64,000 nucleotides of DNA from Paludibacteraceae bacterium (lineage in GTDB: Bacteria; Bacteroidota; Bacteroidia; Bacteroidales; Paludibacteraceae). The notes under the pieces are model-generated. The model was not told the origin of the DNA, ran no database searches, and saw only the letters and a program-made list of their open reading frames with translations. Below, piece by piece: positions 35,240 to 43,283 of the stretch. The number at the start of each line of letters is the position of its first letter. The first letter of the stretch is position 1. Location: contig JAFZLC010000058.1 of assembly GCA_017551675.1 (NCBI GenBank), positions 1 through 64,000 on the forward strand. The letters run 5' to 3'. The translations under genes were made by a program, and so were the position numbers.

Positions 35240-35285
35240 AAATTGATACTATTTATTAAAAAACGGCGAATTTATAGAACTTGCC
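35228..35285 (-). repeat. 5'-leader inverted-repeat element, copy D
   Basis: On the minus strand GGCAAGTTCTATAAATTCGCC's core, a centre containing TAGTATCAATTT, then ATGAAACTCACC. The ATG inside the second arm is the start codon of the MBL gene. The first arm alone (35265-35285) can pair GGCGA with TTGCC, where copy C has GGTGA with TCACC: a paired change that keeps the stem. Confidence 0.5.
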
Positions 35286-35305
35286 TTAATATTAGTTGAT
35301 AGTTA

Positions 35306-36013
35306 TTATTTGGTAAATTCAATGACGGTGCTGATATGCCCGTTTATCAACAATAGAACGTAGAAGGCCTCCTTTGTCTCAATGGTTTGGGGTGTTAACT
35401 CCTCGCCCATCTTTGCGGCAATCTTGAATTCCACACGAAGGTTCTTTACGGGGAAATCCTTAGGAAGCAGTTCCATGGCTATGCGTACATAGTTGGCATT
35501 GTTCATGTGATGATTGTAGTCAATGTCATTTCTGAGTACGGGAATGGGCTCGTGTTCCGTTATGACAGCCTCTTGGGGCAGTACGATGCGTCTCTCCATA
35601 TAGTTCATCTCCCTGCGTGCTTCCAAGTTCATGGATGCAATGACCTCATCTGCCACTTTTGCTAGTCTCCCCGTCGCTTTGTCAACGAATGCGCCCTGAC
35701 TCCATGTACGATAGCAAGGCTGATTGTTTGCGTCGTAGATGAATGTGTTGCGAAATCCGAACATGGATTTCATCTCCCAAACACTTGTCTCGACGTGAAG
35801 TTCTTCCTTGTAAGAGGGAACGCGGATAATTTCCACCTGACGCGAAGCCAATAGTTGTGCCATGTTCTCTCGCTTGAAATAGTTGGCGACGGTAGGCTCT
35901 GTGTCAATCCACATTTCAGAGCAGTCCTGCATCATCTGCAAGGCACTGTAAAGCTTCAGTTTGCCATCTTCGTCGCAACAGCTGGTGGTTACTCTGTAAT
36001 CTAGTCTAAACAT
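35306..36013 (-). CDS. Acyl-ACP thioesterase (hot-dog fold)
   Basis: A 235-residue cytoplasmic enzyme of the bacterial FatA/FatB-like family. Two hot-dog halves are visible: the first with LQMMQDCSEMWI, MAQLLASRQVEIIRVPSY and TWSQGAFVDKATGRLAKV; the second with LRNDIDYNHHMNNANYV, the catalytic Asn/His block (NHHMNN). It releases fatty acids from acyl carrier protein. Its start overlaps the end of the prenyltransferase gene by 8 nt, so it is translated from the same message and ends the lipid/envelope operon. Substrate chain length cannot be read from the sequence. Confidence 0.9.
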   Translation of the reverse strand: MFRLDYRVTTSCCDEDGKLKLYSALQMMQDCSEMWIDTEPTVANYFKRENMAQLLASRQVEIIRVPSYKEELHVETSVWEMKSMFGFRNTFIYDANNQPCYRTWSQGAFVDKATGRLAKVADEVIASMNLEARREMNYMERRIVLPQEAVITEHEPIPVLRNDIDYNHHMNNANYVRIAMELLPKDFPVKNLRVEFKIAAKMGEELTPQTIETKEAFYVLLLINGHISTVIEFTK

Positions 36014-36962
36014 CTAAAACAGAATAAAGGACAAAACTGTAGCACATATTGATGGCGAAAATGACAAAGGTGTATTTGGTGATTACACGATAGTCGCCTG
36101 CATTCTGAGCCTTGGCAATGAAGTAGAAAAGGCTGATGGCAGGAATGACGGTTCCGCATACGTAAAAACGGTAAGAAAGACCGTTCTGCAACAGAGGTGA
36201 TTGGTATATGATATAACCAAACACTAAGATGATGAGGAGGTTCCATCCGTAGAGAATCCATTTGGTCTTTTCCTCGCCCAACACCACTGGGAACGTGTGA
36301 CATTCCAATTCCCTGTCTCCTTTTAGTGTAGCCATATCCTTGATGACTTCAATCATGAAGGTCCATCCGAATGCCAAAAGAGAGAATCCTACCGTGTAGG
36401 TGATGTTCTGGTTTTGTACGAAGGTTAAGTCTGGACTTGGCTTGTATTCGATGGATAAGAACTGATTCTCGAAAATAGCCACTATGAGAGGTGTCAAGCC
36501 CATCAGAATGGCAACAATCAAGTTACCAATGACAATCATTCTTTTGTAGGAGGAAGAATAGAACCAGAGAACACCCGATAAGAGTAGGATGAGCAATGCA
36601 TAGGTGATGGAACGCGCATTCCAACACAAAAACAGTGTGAAGCAGATGCCTATGGCGGTAAGAATCGTGTAAAGCGTCATGGCTGTTTGCTTTTCTATCT
36701 CTTTTCCGACTATTCGGGTGAGCGGACGATTGATTTGGTCAATTTTCATATCAAAATAGTCATTGATGACAAAACCACCGGCAGCCAAGAATACAGAGGC
36801 TCCAATAATATTTATCAGATCCATTAGATGCATGGATGGTTCAATGCCCAATGACTTGGATGAAGGAAGAATGATGAAATAAAACATCATCAGTTCAATA
36901 CCTGCAATCAATAATAATGTGGGTAGATGTAAGAATCGTGCGTATGTTTTAAATGTTTCCAT
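36006..36962 (-). CDS. UbiA-superfamily prenyltransferase (GGGP synthase-like)
   Basis: A 318-residue integral membrane protein with about eight or nine helices and the two Asp-rich motifs of the UbiA superfamily: NDYFDMKIDQINRP (residues ~67-80) and KDMATLKGDREL (~207-218). Bacteroidota proteins of this type are commonly named geranylgeranylglycerol-phosphate geranylgeranyltransferase, after archaeal ether-lipid enzymes, but a quinone or hopanoid-like substrate cannot be excluded. The gene overlaps the acyl-ACP thioesterase gene by 8 nt and follows the KdsC-like phosphatase gene by 45 nt. Confidence 0.8.
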   Translation of the reverse strand: METFKTYARFLHLPTLLLIAGIELMMFYFIILPSSKSLGIEPSMHLMDLINIIGASVFLAAGGFVINDYFDMKIDQINRPLTRIVGKEIEKQTAMTLYTILTAIGICFTLFLCWNARSITYALLILLLSGVLWFYSSSYKRMIVIGNLIVAILMGLTPLIVAIFENQFLSIEYKPSPDLTFVQNQNITYTVGFSLLAFGWTFMIEVIKDMATLKGDRELECHTFPVVLGEEKTKWILYGWNLLIILVFGYIIYQSPLLQNGLSYRFYVCGTVIPAISLFYFIAKAQNAGDYRVITKYTFVIFAINMCYSFVLYSVLDV

Positions 36963-37007
36963 TACCTTCGTTATTTTTATTTTTTTATCAATAATGAGCG
37001 TTTTGAT

Positions 37008-37526
37008 TTACCAACCAAACGCTTCGGAATTGTCCATCCAATCACCATTGGCTTTCAATACCTGTTCGATGACGTCTCTTCCGCATCCACGTCCCCCTTC
37101 TTTAGGTGATATGTAGCGGGCAATCGCCTTTATTTCGGGAGCCGCATCAGCAGGACAACATGGGAAACCACAATGTTTCATCACCTGATAATCAGGTATG
37201 TCGTCGCCCATATAGAGCACTTCATCCCATTTCAGATCATACTTTTTGAGGAACTCTTTGTAGGTGTCCATTTTGTAGGCGGCACTCATGTAGACGTCTT
37301 GTATGCCCAACGCCTCGAATCTCTTTCGTACCGATGCCGTGTTTCCCCCTGTGATGATAGCCAAACGATAACCTCTTTTTACAGCCAACTGGATGGCATA
37401 ACCATCCTTTATGTTCACCATTCGCATAGGTTCTCCCGATGGATGTAAAGGTACACAATCGGATGAGAGAACACCATCGACATCAAAAACTAAAGCCTTT
37501 ATTTTTTGTAATTCTTCTTTAAACAT
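37008..37526 (-). CDS. kdsC: KDO-8-phosphate phosphatase-like HAD hydrolase
   Basis: A 172-residue HAD subclass IIIA (C0) hydrolase. Catalytic Asp pair in [11 protein letters not shown], then [25 protein letters not shown] (Thr/Ser motif II), [10 protein letters not shown] (motif III Lys) and [13 protein letters not shown] (motif IV). The C-terminal [14 protein letters not shown] loop is typical of KdsC, which dephosphorylates 3-deoxy-octulosonate-8-phosphate in KDO synthesis for LPS. Its start overlaps the DUF2520 gene by 8 nt. Relatives act on sialic-acid-type phosphates, so substrate confidence is moderate. Confidence 0.85.
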   Translation of the reverse strand: MFKEELQKIKALVFDVDGVLSSDCVPLHPSGEPMRMVNIKDGYAIQLAVKRGYRLAIITGGNTASVRKRFEALGIQDVYMSAAYKMDTYKEFLKKYDLKWDEVLYMGDDIPDYQVMKHCGFPCCPADAAPEIKAIARYISPKEGGRGCGRDVIEQVLKANGDWMDNSEAFGW

Positions 37527-38316
37527 TGTGTGATTTTATCGCTAATTCATGAATGGATTCAGACATGACTTTGTATACAGCCAACATAGTCGGATTCTCT
37601 TTCAACATCTCCTCATGCATGGAGAGAACATTTTTGTCATCACGTACAGCCGGACCCGATTGAGCTGAGATGGGGTCTATGGAATGTACCTTCTCGGCAG
37701 TCTCTTCGATGAGAGGCAACAAGACTTCAAAGGGTACTCCCGCCGCTTTGGCTAGTTCCCCACCCAAAGCATAGGCATGATTGGCAAAATTACATGCGAA
37801 TACGGCTGCTAAATGAATCTTCTTTCTATCTTCGGAGGTGGTAAAAAAGACTTTTTTAGATAAAAAATCAGTTGTAAACTTAAGTAAATCAGTGATTTGT
37901 TTGTTTGCTCCTTCTAAAAGGAAGGGAACTTTTGAAAAATCCACCATTTTTGCCTTTGTAAAGGTCTGCATGGGGTATAAAACACCTCGATTTGGGGTGT
38001 ATTTTTCTAAAATTTCCATGGAAATACTACCTGCGGTATGCACAAGATTCTTTCCTTGAATGATGGGAAAAGCTTGATCAAGCACTTCTGTTATGACAGC
38101 ATCTTTCAGTGCGCAGATGTATAGATCTGCACCAGATGCGAGCTGGCCGGGATGGGTGGTATAGTTGCACTGCAACTTGTCGGCTAAAGCTTTGGCGGAG
38201 GTTTCCGTCCTGCTATAAACTTGCAGGATGTGAAAATCAGCAGCTTTGAGTGCAAGAGAGAGCTGAGTGGCTAAATTACCGCTTCCGATAAAGACTATGT
38301 TAGGCTTTTTCGTCAT
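37519..38316 (-). CDS. Rossmann-like/DUF2520 oxidoreductase-type protein
   Basis: A 265-residue protein with an N-terminal Rossmann fold ([17 protein letters not shown], a GxGxxA nucleotide-binding loop) and a C-terminal helical DUF2520 domain ([36 protein letters not shown], then GPAVRDD). The layout resembles pyrroline-5-carboxylate and 6-phosphogluconate dehydrogenase relatives; the substrate is unknown. It overlaps the LiaF-like gene by 4 nt and the kdsC gene by 8 nt, so it is part of the same operon. This pairing with kdsC is one I recall from other Bacteroidales. Confidence 0.85.
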   Translation of the reverse strand: MTKKPNIVFIGSGNLATQLSLALKAADFHILQVYSRTETSAKALADKLQCNYTTHPGQLASGADLYICALKDAVITEVLDQAFPIIQGKNLVHTAGSISMEILEKYTPNRGVLYPMQTFTKAKMVDFSKVPFLLEGANKQITDLLKFTTDFLSKKVFFTTSEDRKKIHLAAVFACNFANHAYALGGELAKAAGVPFEVLLPLIEETAEKVHSIDPISAQSGPAVRDDKNVLSMHEEMLKENPTMLAVYKVMSESIHELAIKSHNV

Positions 38317-38756
38317 TCTTTTATATCATCGATTTCCTCAACATCTACAATTGTTGCATTGTCAGTTATTGAAGAGGATTTAGAAACTGATGTTGTCTCT
38401 TTTTCTTCAGTTTCAGCCTCTTTTTTCTTCTTGACGGAGACAATCAGTAACACACCCAATCCGATGAGTAACAATGGCCATAATAGATGAGCGAAGTCGC
38501 CAATGAATTCAGCCAATTCAGGAATCCAAAGGATAAGAGCGATGATACCAAAGATGGATGCCACTTTTGTGTCTTTTCCATATAAAAAGATGACAGTCAA
38601 GTAAATAGGAAACATTTTGAAATCTAACAAAATGTTATCACTAGAGATGACATTGAGTTCCTTCAATAGAAAAAGAACACCAAAAAGGACTAAGGTGATA
38701 CCAAACAGTATCTTTCTGTCCTTATGTTCGAATTTATCTAAAAAAGTTAAGTCCAT
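38313..38756 (-). CDS. LiaF/DUF5668-type membrane protein
   Basis: A 147-residue protein with four transmembrane helices (about 15-32, 44-58, 63-82, 87-105) in the pattern of the LiaF-like/DUF5668 transmembrane region: ILFGITLVLFGVLFLLKEL then LLWPLLLIGLGVLLIV. A basic and then acidic cytoplasmic tail (VKKKKEAETEEKE) ends it. LiaF-like proteins are associated with envelope-stress sensing, but this one lacks the C-terminal domain of true LiaF. Its stop overlaps the DUF2520 gene start (ATGA). Confidence 0.7.
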   Translation of the reverse strand: MDLTFLDKFEHKDRKILFGITLVLFGVLFLLKELNVISSDNILLDFKMFPIYLTVIFLYGKDTKVASIFGIIALILWIPELAEFIGDFAHLLWPLLLIGLGVLLIVSVKKKKEAETEEKETTSVSKSSSITDNATIVDVEEIDDIKE

Positions 38757-38765
38757 AACACTTAC

Positions 38766-39293
38766 TTAAAAATTATTCTTTGTTATTTTCTCCCATTTTA
38801 GACGGGTTTCGTCGAATGGGTTCTTCTCTTCTGCTTTGTATCCGACAGCGATGATACATTCAATGCGAAGATGTTCAGGAGCATTGATGATCTCTTTCAG
38901 ATACTCTTCCGTGCTTTGATTCTCTGATTTCATGCGGTTGCGAACCTGAATCCAACAGGAACCAAGACCAAGATCCTCGGCAGCCAATTGCAGATAGGCA
39001 GCTGCGATAGAAGCATCTTCCACCCATACGTCGCTCAAAGATTCGTCTGCCATAACGATGATGGCAAGAGGAGCTCCGTCGAGGAATTTACATCCCATCT
39101 CACGGCATACAGACATTTGCAGCAATTTCTCTTGCTCATCTACTACTACAAAATGCCATGGTTGACATCTTTTAGAGGATGGCGCCATCAATGCAGCTTT
39201 TAATATGTTATTCAACTTCTCCTCTTCGATAGGACGATCCTGAAACTTGCGGATGCTTCTTCTTCTTTGCGCTAAATCATTAAAGGTATTCAT
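38766..39293 (-). CDS. Nitroreductase-family FMN oxidoreductase
   Basis: A 175-residue flavoprotein of the nitroreductase family: LAQRRRSIRKFQDRPI at the N-terminus (FMN phosphate-binding Arg/Ser), LKAALMAPSSKRCQPWHFVVV, then DASIAAAYLQLAAEDLGLGSCWIQV and the C-terminal AVGYKAEEKNPF. These enzymes reduce nitro compounds, quinones or enones with NAD(P)H. The physiological substrate is unknown. It is the first gene of the leftward operon, ending 9 nt before the LiaF-like gene. Confidence 0.88.
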   Translation of the reverse strand: MNTFNDLAQRRRSIRKFQDRPIEEEKLNNILKAALMAPSSKRCQPWHFVVVDEQEKLLQMSVCREMGCKFLDGAPLAIIVMADESLSDVWVEDASIAAAYLQLAAEDLGLGSCWIQVRNRMKSENQSTEEYLKEIINAPEHLRIECIIAVGYKAEEKNPFDETRLKWEKITKNNF

Positions 39294-39431
39294 AATAAAA
39301 AATATATTGAGGAACTCTCGATGACCGTGAATAGGCTTCTAAAACTATCTGTATATCAATATGATAGATATAAATCGATGAAGCGTAACTGGTGAAATGA
39401 AAGTTCCTAGCTAATTATTAAAAAGAAATTT

Positions 39432-39803
39432 CTATTTCAGTTGGTCTTGAAAAGCCGTCTTGATTCTGTCGGAAACAAAGACATGACTTAATAAACCGAA
39501 GCCAACCGTATGAGTTTCCCCTTCCCAAGTACATTGAGTCAAAGAGAAAACGAAGTAATTCTTTCTTGATACGATTTGGTCTACAGTGACATCCAATACT
39601 GGATTGCCGACTATATTGCCCAATATTTTCCCCAAAGTCTTGTCGAACTTTTCTTTATCTGCAGTTTTTTCGCTAATTGTAGCTTGCATGGATTCCTGCA
39701 ATTTCTCCTTGACAACTTGTTTGTGTGCCTTCTCAGAAGGGTTAGTGACAGCAAATGCTAACACTATGATACCCAATAAAATGAGTGTAAATTTACCTTT
39801 CAT
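39432..39803 (-). CDS. DUF4359-family membrane-anchored protein
   Basis: A 123-residue protein: an uncleaved N-terminal helix (residues ~4-21, FTLILLGIIVLAFAVTNP), a charged helical linker, then a small beta domain (KNYFVFSLTQCTWEGETHTVGFGLLSHVFVS). The TNPS...Y/H...VFS...GLL pattern is that of DUF4359. Function unknown. It stands alone and faces away from the rightward lipoprotein gene. Confidence 0.75.
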   Translation of the reverse strand: MKGKFTLILLGIIVLAFAVTNPSEKAHKQVVKEKLQESMQATISEKTADKEKFDKTLGKILGNIVGNPVLDVTVDQIVSRKNYFVFSLTQCTWEGETHTVGFGLLSHVFVSDRIKTAFQDQLK

Positions 39804-39888
39804 ATTTATCTCTTTTTCAATTTTTTCGCTAAGGTATAAATTTTATCCAATTTTTGCGCTATATTTGCGTGAGAAATATGTTAGAAAA

Positions 39889-40875
39889 ATGAAATATTTT
39901 AGGTGCGTAGTATTCATAGTTATTTCGGTTTTATTCCTCTTTTCGTGTTCGAAAGTTCAATCAAAAAGTCAGCATTCTGATTTAAAGGAGTTTAAATCAT
40001 CCGATATTATTCGAATGATTGAGAAGGGAAAATCTGTTACGATTGTGAATGCCATTATCTATGATGATTTGGATTTTACGGCGGTTGATGATGGTGCAGT
40101 GGTCTCTCCTACTCAAATTGCTGTGGAGATTTCTCAGCCCATTTACTTTCACAATTGTGTTTTCATGGGGAAAGTAGCTGCCAGTGGAACCTATGGTTCC
40201 AAAGGAAGCAAGACGACGAAGAAATTTATGATGAAGAAATTCACCCATTTCCGAAGTGATGTCTGTTTTTATGATTGTGATTTTCGTAAGGAGGTGGTGT
40301 TTAATGAGGCGATTGTGGATGGTAACATGAATTTCTCGAATACGATATTCACGGATGCAGCCTCTTTCAATCACATATTGATGAGTGGAACACAATGCGT
40401 TTTTGCTAATATACAAGCTAAATCCTCTTTTCAGTTTATTTATTCCACGATTAGGGGTGATGTGAACTTTATGGATGCTCGTTTTTCAGATTCTTTTTCA
40501 GCCTCTTCATTGGTGGCTAAGGATTTGATTTTGAATAATGTGCAGATAGATGGCAGTATGAACTTGTCTGAGATGTTGCTCTCAGGCATTTTTATGTTTA
40601 ATTACGGACGTTGTGCAGATGATGTCTCGTTTGCATTCTCCACTTATATGGGACGATTCAGTATGTTGGAAACCACGTTTGATGGGAATGTAACCTTCGA
40701 ACGCTCTCGTTTCTTTGGAATGGTGAAGATGAATCATACATCCTTCGCTAAGAAACTGGAGTTGAAAGAGTCTGTGTTTTACGAGAAACCTGAGATGGAA
40801 GATGTGAAGCGACCAGAGGATGCAGAACCAATCGTTGTAGAACTGAAACAATCAGAGTATATCAAACCCAATTAA
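39889..40875 (+). CDS. Pentapeptide-repeat-like lipoprotein
   Basis: From ATG 39889 (MKYFRCVVFIV), 328 residues. The frame is open further upstream, but that part is antisense to the DUF4359 gene and lies before a -7-like TATATTTG (39863-39870), so this start is chosen. Lipobox LFSC (about residue 19). The mature part is a repeat of short beta-helix turns of the A(N/D)LxF type (VVFNEAIVDGNMNFSNTIF, MNLSEMLLSGIFMF, LELKESVFY), resembling a degenerate pentapeptide-repeat helix. Expected location: periplasm or surface. It is followed after 45 nt by a papain-family lipoprotein protease in the same direction, probably co-transcribed. Confidence 0.75.
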   Translation: MKYFRCVVFIVISVLFLFSCSKVQSKSQHSDLKEFKSSDIIRMIEKGKSVTIVNAIIYDDLDFTAVDDGAVVSPTQIAVEISQPIYFHNCVFMGKVAASGTYGSKGSKTTKKFMMKKFTHFRSDVCFYDCDFRKEVVFNEAIVDGNMNFSNTIFTDAASFNHILMSGTQCVFANIQAKSSFQFIYSTIRGDVNFMDARFSDSFSASSLVAKDLILNNVQIDGSMNLSEMLLSGIFMFNYGRCADDVSFAFSTYMGRFSMLETTFDGNVTFERSRFFGMVKMNHTSFAKKLELKESVFYEKPEMEDVKRPEDAEPIVVELKQSEYIKPN

Positions 40876-40920
40876 TAAGACAATATAAAATTAGAAATTA
40901 GAGTATAAATTTAAATTTAA

Positions 40921-42375
40921 ATGAATATGAGTAAGTTTAGAAGTAAGATTCTGCTGTGTCTTTTGATTCCTTGTCTCACATTTAGTTCATGTGACGAGGA
41001 GACAGCAAATGATGTGTTGGCCATTGTTGATGAGATTTTAAATCTGTTCATGGGATATGATATGGAAGATGAGGATATCGAAGATCAAGAAAAGGCTGAG
41101 GATGAAACCGATGCGGTTATTACAGAACGTTATGTAAATTGGGAGGCTAAATGCCCTCCTGTAGGTAATCAAGGAGAATATGGAACTTGTGTGGCTTGGG
41201 CATCTGCTTATTGCTTTAAGACAACATTGAACGTAATCGATGGAAAATGGAACGATCCATCACAAGCTTCTCAACAATGTAGCCCTATCGACTTGTGGCA
41301 TTTGCTTCCATCAACAGGTACAAATGCTAAGGCAACCAATTGTGATGGTTCAACCTTTGAACCTGCTTTTGATGTGATGATCAACAAGGGTGTTGCTACA
41401 ATGAGTAGTGTTCCATTCAAATACAATGGTAAGTCAATGAAGATGAATTGTAGTGCTTCTGGTGTGGGTAACTCAGACAACAAGTTGGCTGAATATCGTA
41501 TTGTTGCTTATTCTGCTGCTTATGGAGGAAAAGCTTATGGTATGACTCTCAACAACATTAAATATTATTTGAAGAAAGGTCCGCTTGTTATCGGTGCTCA
41601 GTTGGGTAACCGCTTTATGAAGTGGAACAGTAGCGCAGTGCTTGATTATGATGATGATACTTATAATGGACAGCATGCTTATCACGCAATCACTCTTGTA
41701 GGTTATGATGATGATAAGAAAGCATTCCGCGTACGTAACTCTTGGGGTACGGAAGACTGGGGTGACAAGGGTTCCATCTGGGTTGGCTATGACTTCTTTA
41801 TCAAACAATTCTGCTTCGGTGTTTGGACAGCTTCTAACACTGCTGGTTCATTGTCTGCTGCATCTTTACCTTCAAGTAGCAATGATGTAAAGGTTGCTGT
41901 TGTTTCTGATAAGAAACTTGCTAATGGCAAACGTGAAGTTCGTTATACGATTGAAAATAAAGGCGTTTCTGCTATTTCTACGGCAGACTACCCTATCTCA
42001 TACATCATGTTCAAGGCAAAACACTTAGCTATGAGATATGTTGTGATGGATAAGGCTGCTGATGTGGTAATTGCTCCAAATGCAAAGGTTGAATTGTCTT
42101 ACGAATATGATATTCCAGCTGATGCAGATGGTGGTAAATATTACATGCTTTTGATTGCTGATCCTACTAATGAAATTGGCGATAGAAATAGAAACGATAA
42201 CTTCTTCTTTGTTACAGGTGAGAACGGTAGTCCATTGAATATGACGGCTGACCGTCAACTCAATATTCCTGCACAAATCAAGGAGGTTCGTTCATTGGTA
42301 AGCGATGCTGATAGAAACGCTTACAGAAATTCTGAAATCGAGTATTCTTTGCAGAAGGCTGCAAGCAAGAAATAA
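40921..42375 (+). CDS. Papain-family (C1) cysteine protease lipoprotein
   Basis: A 484-residue lipoprotein with lipobox TFSSC (Cys24) and an acidic spacer (residues ~46-65). The C1 protease domain begins VNWEAKCPPVGNQGEYGTCVAWASAYCF: oxyanion Gln84 and nucleophile Cys90. The other catalytic residues are visible as HAYHAITLVGYD (His255) and RVRNSWGTEDWG (Asn273). A C-terminal beta-sandwich (~320-470, YTIENKG, then NDNFFFVTG) may bind a partner. There is no evident inhibitory propeptide between the lipid anchor and the domain. It probably acts at the cell surface on host or dietary protein (inference). A strong terminator follows. Confidence 0.9.
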   Translation: MNMSKFRSKILLCLLIPCLTFSSCDEETANDVLAIVDEILNLFMGYDMEDEDIEDQEKAEDETDAVITERYVNWEAKCPPVGNQGEYGTCVAWASAYCFKTTLNVIDGKWNDPSQASQQCSPIDLWHLLPSTGTNAKATNCDGSTFEPAFDVMINKGVATMSSVPFKYNGKSMKMNCSASGVGNSDNKLAEYRIVAYSAAYGGKAYGMTLNNIKYYLKKGPLVIGAQLGNRFMKWNSSAVLDYDDDTYNGQHAYHAITLVGYDDDKKAFRVRNSWGTEDWGDKGSIWVGYDFFIKQFCFGVWTASNTAGSLSAASLPSSSNDVKVAVVSDKKLANGKREVRYTIENKGVSAISTADYPISYIMFKAKHLAMRYVVMDKAADVVIAPNAKVELSYEYDIPADADGGKYYMLLIADPTNEIGDRNRNDNFFFVTGENGSPLNMTADRQLNIPAQIKEVRSLVSDADRNAYRNSEIEYSLQKAASKK

Positions 42376-42400
42376 TTTTATAAACACATATAAGGAACGA

Positions 42401-42430
42401 GGGTGCGTCATTACGATGCACCCTTTTTTT
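42401..42430 (+). terminator. Terminator of the C1 protease gene
   Basis: GGGTGCGTC pairs with GATGCACCC (one G-U pair, 5-nt loop), followed by seven T residues. Confidence 0.85.
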
Positions 42431-42439
42431 ATGCTGAAA

Positions 42440-43192
42440 TCAATCATCGTTATTAAAAAAAGAGATGACTTTGGAGGGCAATATTTCAATCTTCTCTTGG
42501 TCGATAGTCTTCTCCCCGCTTAGTTTTAGAAAGACTTGTGTGGTGGCTATCACATCGTTTTCGCAGTAGTGTGATATGCGCAGAAAGTCCTTCTCCTGGT
42601 AGTATACGCGGTAGACGTCCTTCCCCTCCATATCCTCCTTGGGTGATTGAATATTGAGCGCGTTGCATAGTAGTTTCAGTGAGGTGTAATGCTTGTAATC
42701 ACCGAATTTCCATAGTTCCATCGTGTCAATGATGGGACTCTCCCACTGCTTTCGACGAGCGTTGAGGAGTATTTTAGGCAAAGGTATCTCGTTGATGATC
42801 ATTCTGCGGGCAATATAGGGCACGTCAAACTCACGGATGTTATGTCCGCAGAGCCTATAACCATTCAGCTTGTGCAATATTTGCGCAAATTCTTCCAGTA
42901 TCTTTCTTTCATTGTCTCCAAAAAGCGATTTTAAGCGCATTTTTCGCTCGTTTTCCTCTTGGTAGACAAATCCCATGGTGATGCATGCGATACGCCCAAA
43001 TTCGGCAAATAAACCCATATCTGGCAGACATTCTTCTGCGGTACTCTCATCTGAATATTTTTCAGGGGCTCTACGTTTGATTTGATGGTGTTTTTCTTGC
43101 CATAGTGAAGCGACGTCCTCGCGTAGTTCACTATAAAATTCTGTTTGAGAAACTGTTTCAACATCCAGAAATAAGATTTTTTCTATTTGCAT
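42440..43192 (-). CDS. PolB-like 3'-5' exonuclease (RNase H fold)
   Basis: A 250-residue protein of the predicted 3'-5' exonuclease/PolB-like family (Pfam PF10108): N-terminal KILFLDVETVSQT (catalytic DxE), RLCGHNIREFDVPYIARR (ExoII motif, NxxxFD), then DLMELWKF-like and SHYCENDVIATTQVFLKL (ExoIII, YxxxD). It lacks polymerase domains. It probably processes DNA or RNA ends in repair. It stands alone, convergent with the protease gene. Confidence 0.85.
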   Translation of the reverse strand: MQIEKILFLDVETVSQTEFYSELREDVASLWQEKHHQIKRRAPEKYSDESTAEECLPDMGLFAEFGRIACITMGFVYQEENERKMRLKSLFGDNERKILEEFAQILHKLNGYRLCGHNIREFDVPYIARRMIINEIPLPKILLNARRKQWESPIIDTMELWKFGDYKHYTSLKLLCNALNIQSPKEDMEGKDVYRVYYQEKDFLRISHYCENDVIATTQVFLKLSGEKTIDQEKIEILPSKVISFFNNDD

Positions 43193-43234
43193 AATAAAAT
43201 TAGTGGGTAGAAATACAAAAAAATGGTAGAAAAA

Positions 43235-43263
43235 ACAGCTGAGACTCTTTTTGTCTCAGCTGT
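43235..43263 (-). terminator. Terminator of iorA
   Basis: A perfect 11-bp stem (ACAGCTGAGAC/GTCTCAGCTGT, 7-nt loop), followed on the minus strand by a T-run. It closes the transcript 21 nt after the iorA stop, so iorA is not followed by iorB. Confidence 0.85.
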
Positions 43264-43283
43264 TGTATAGGTGAAAGGCGGTC

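Noticed and set aside
39586-39888. Upstream in-frame extension of the pentapeptide-repeat lipoprotein
   Set aside because: It is antisense to the DUF4359 gene and precedes the lipoprotein signal; the start at 39889 gives a proper lipobox.
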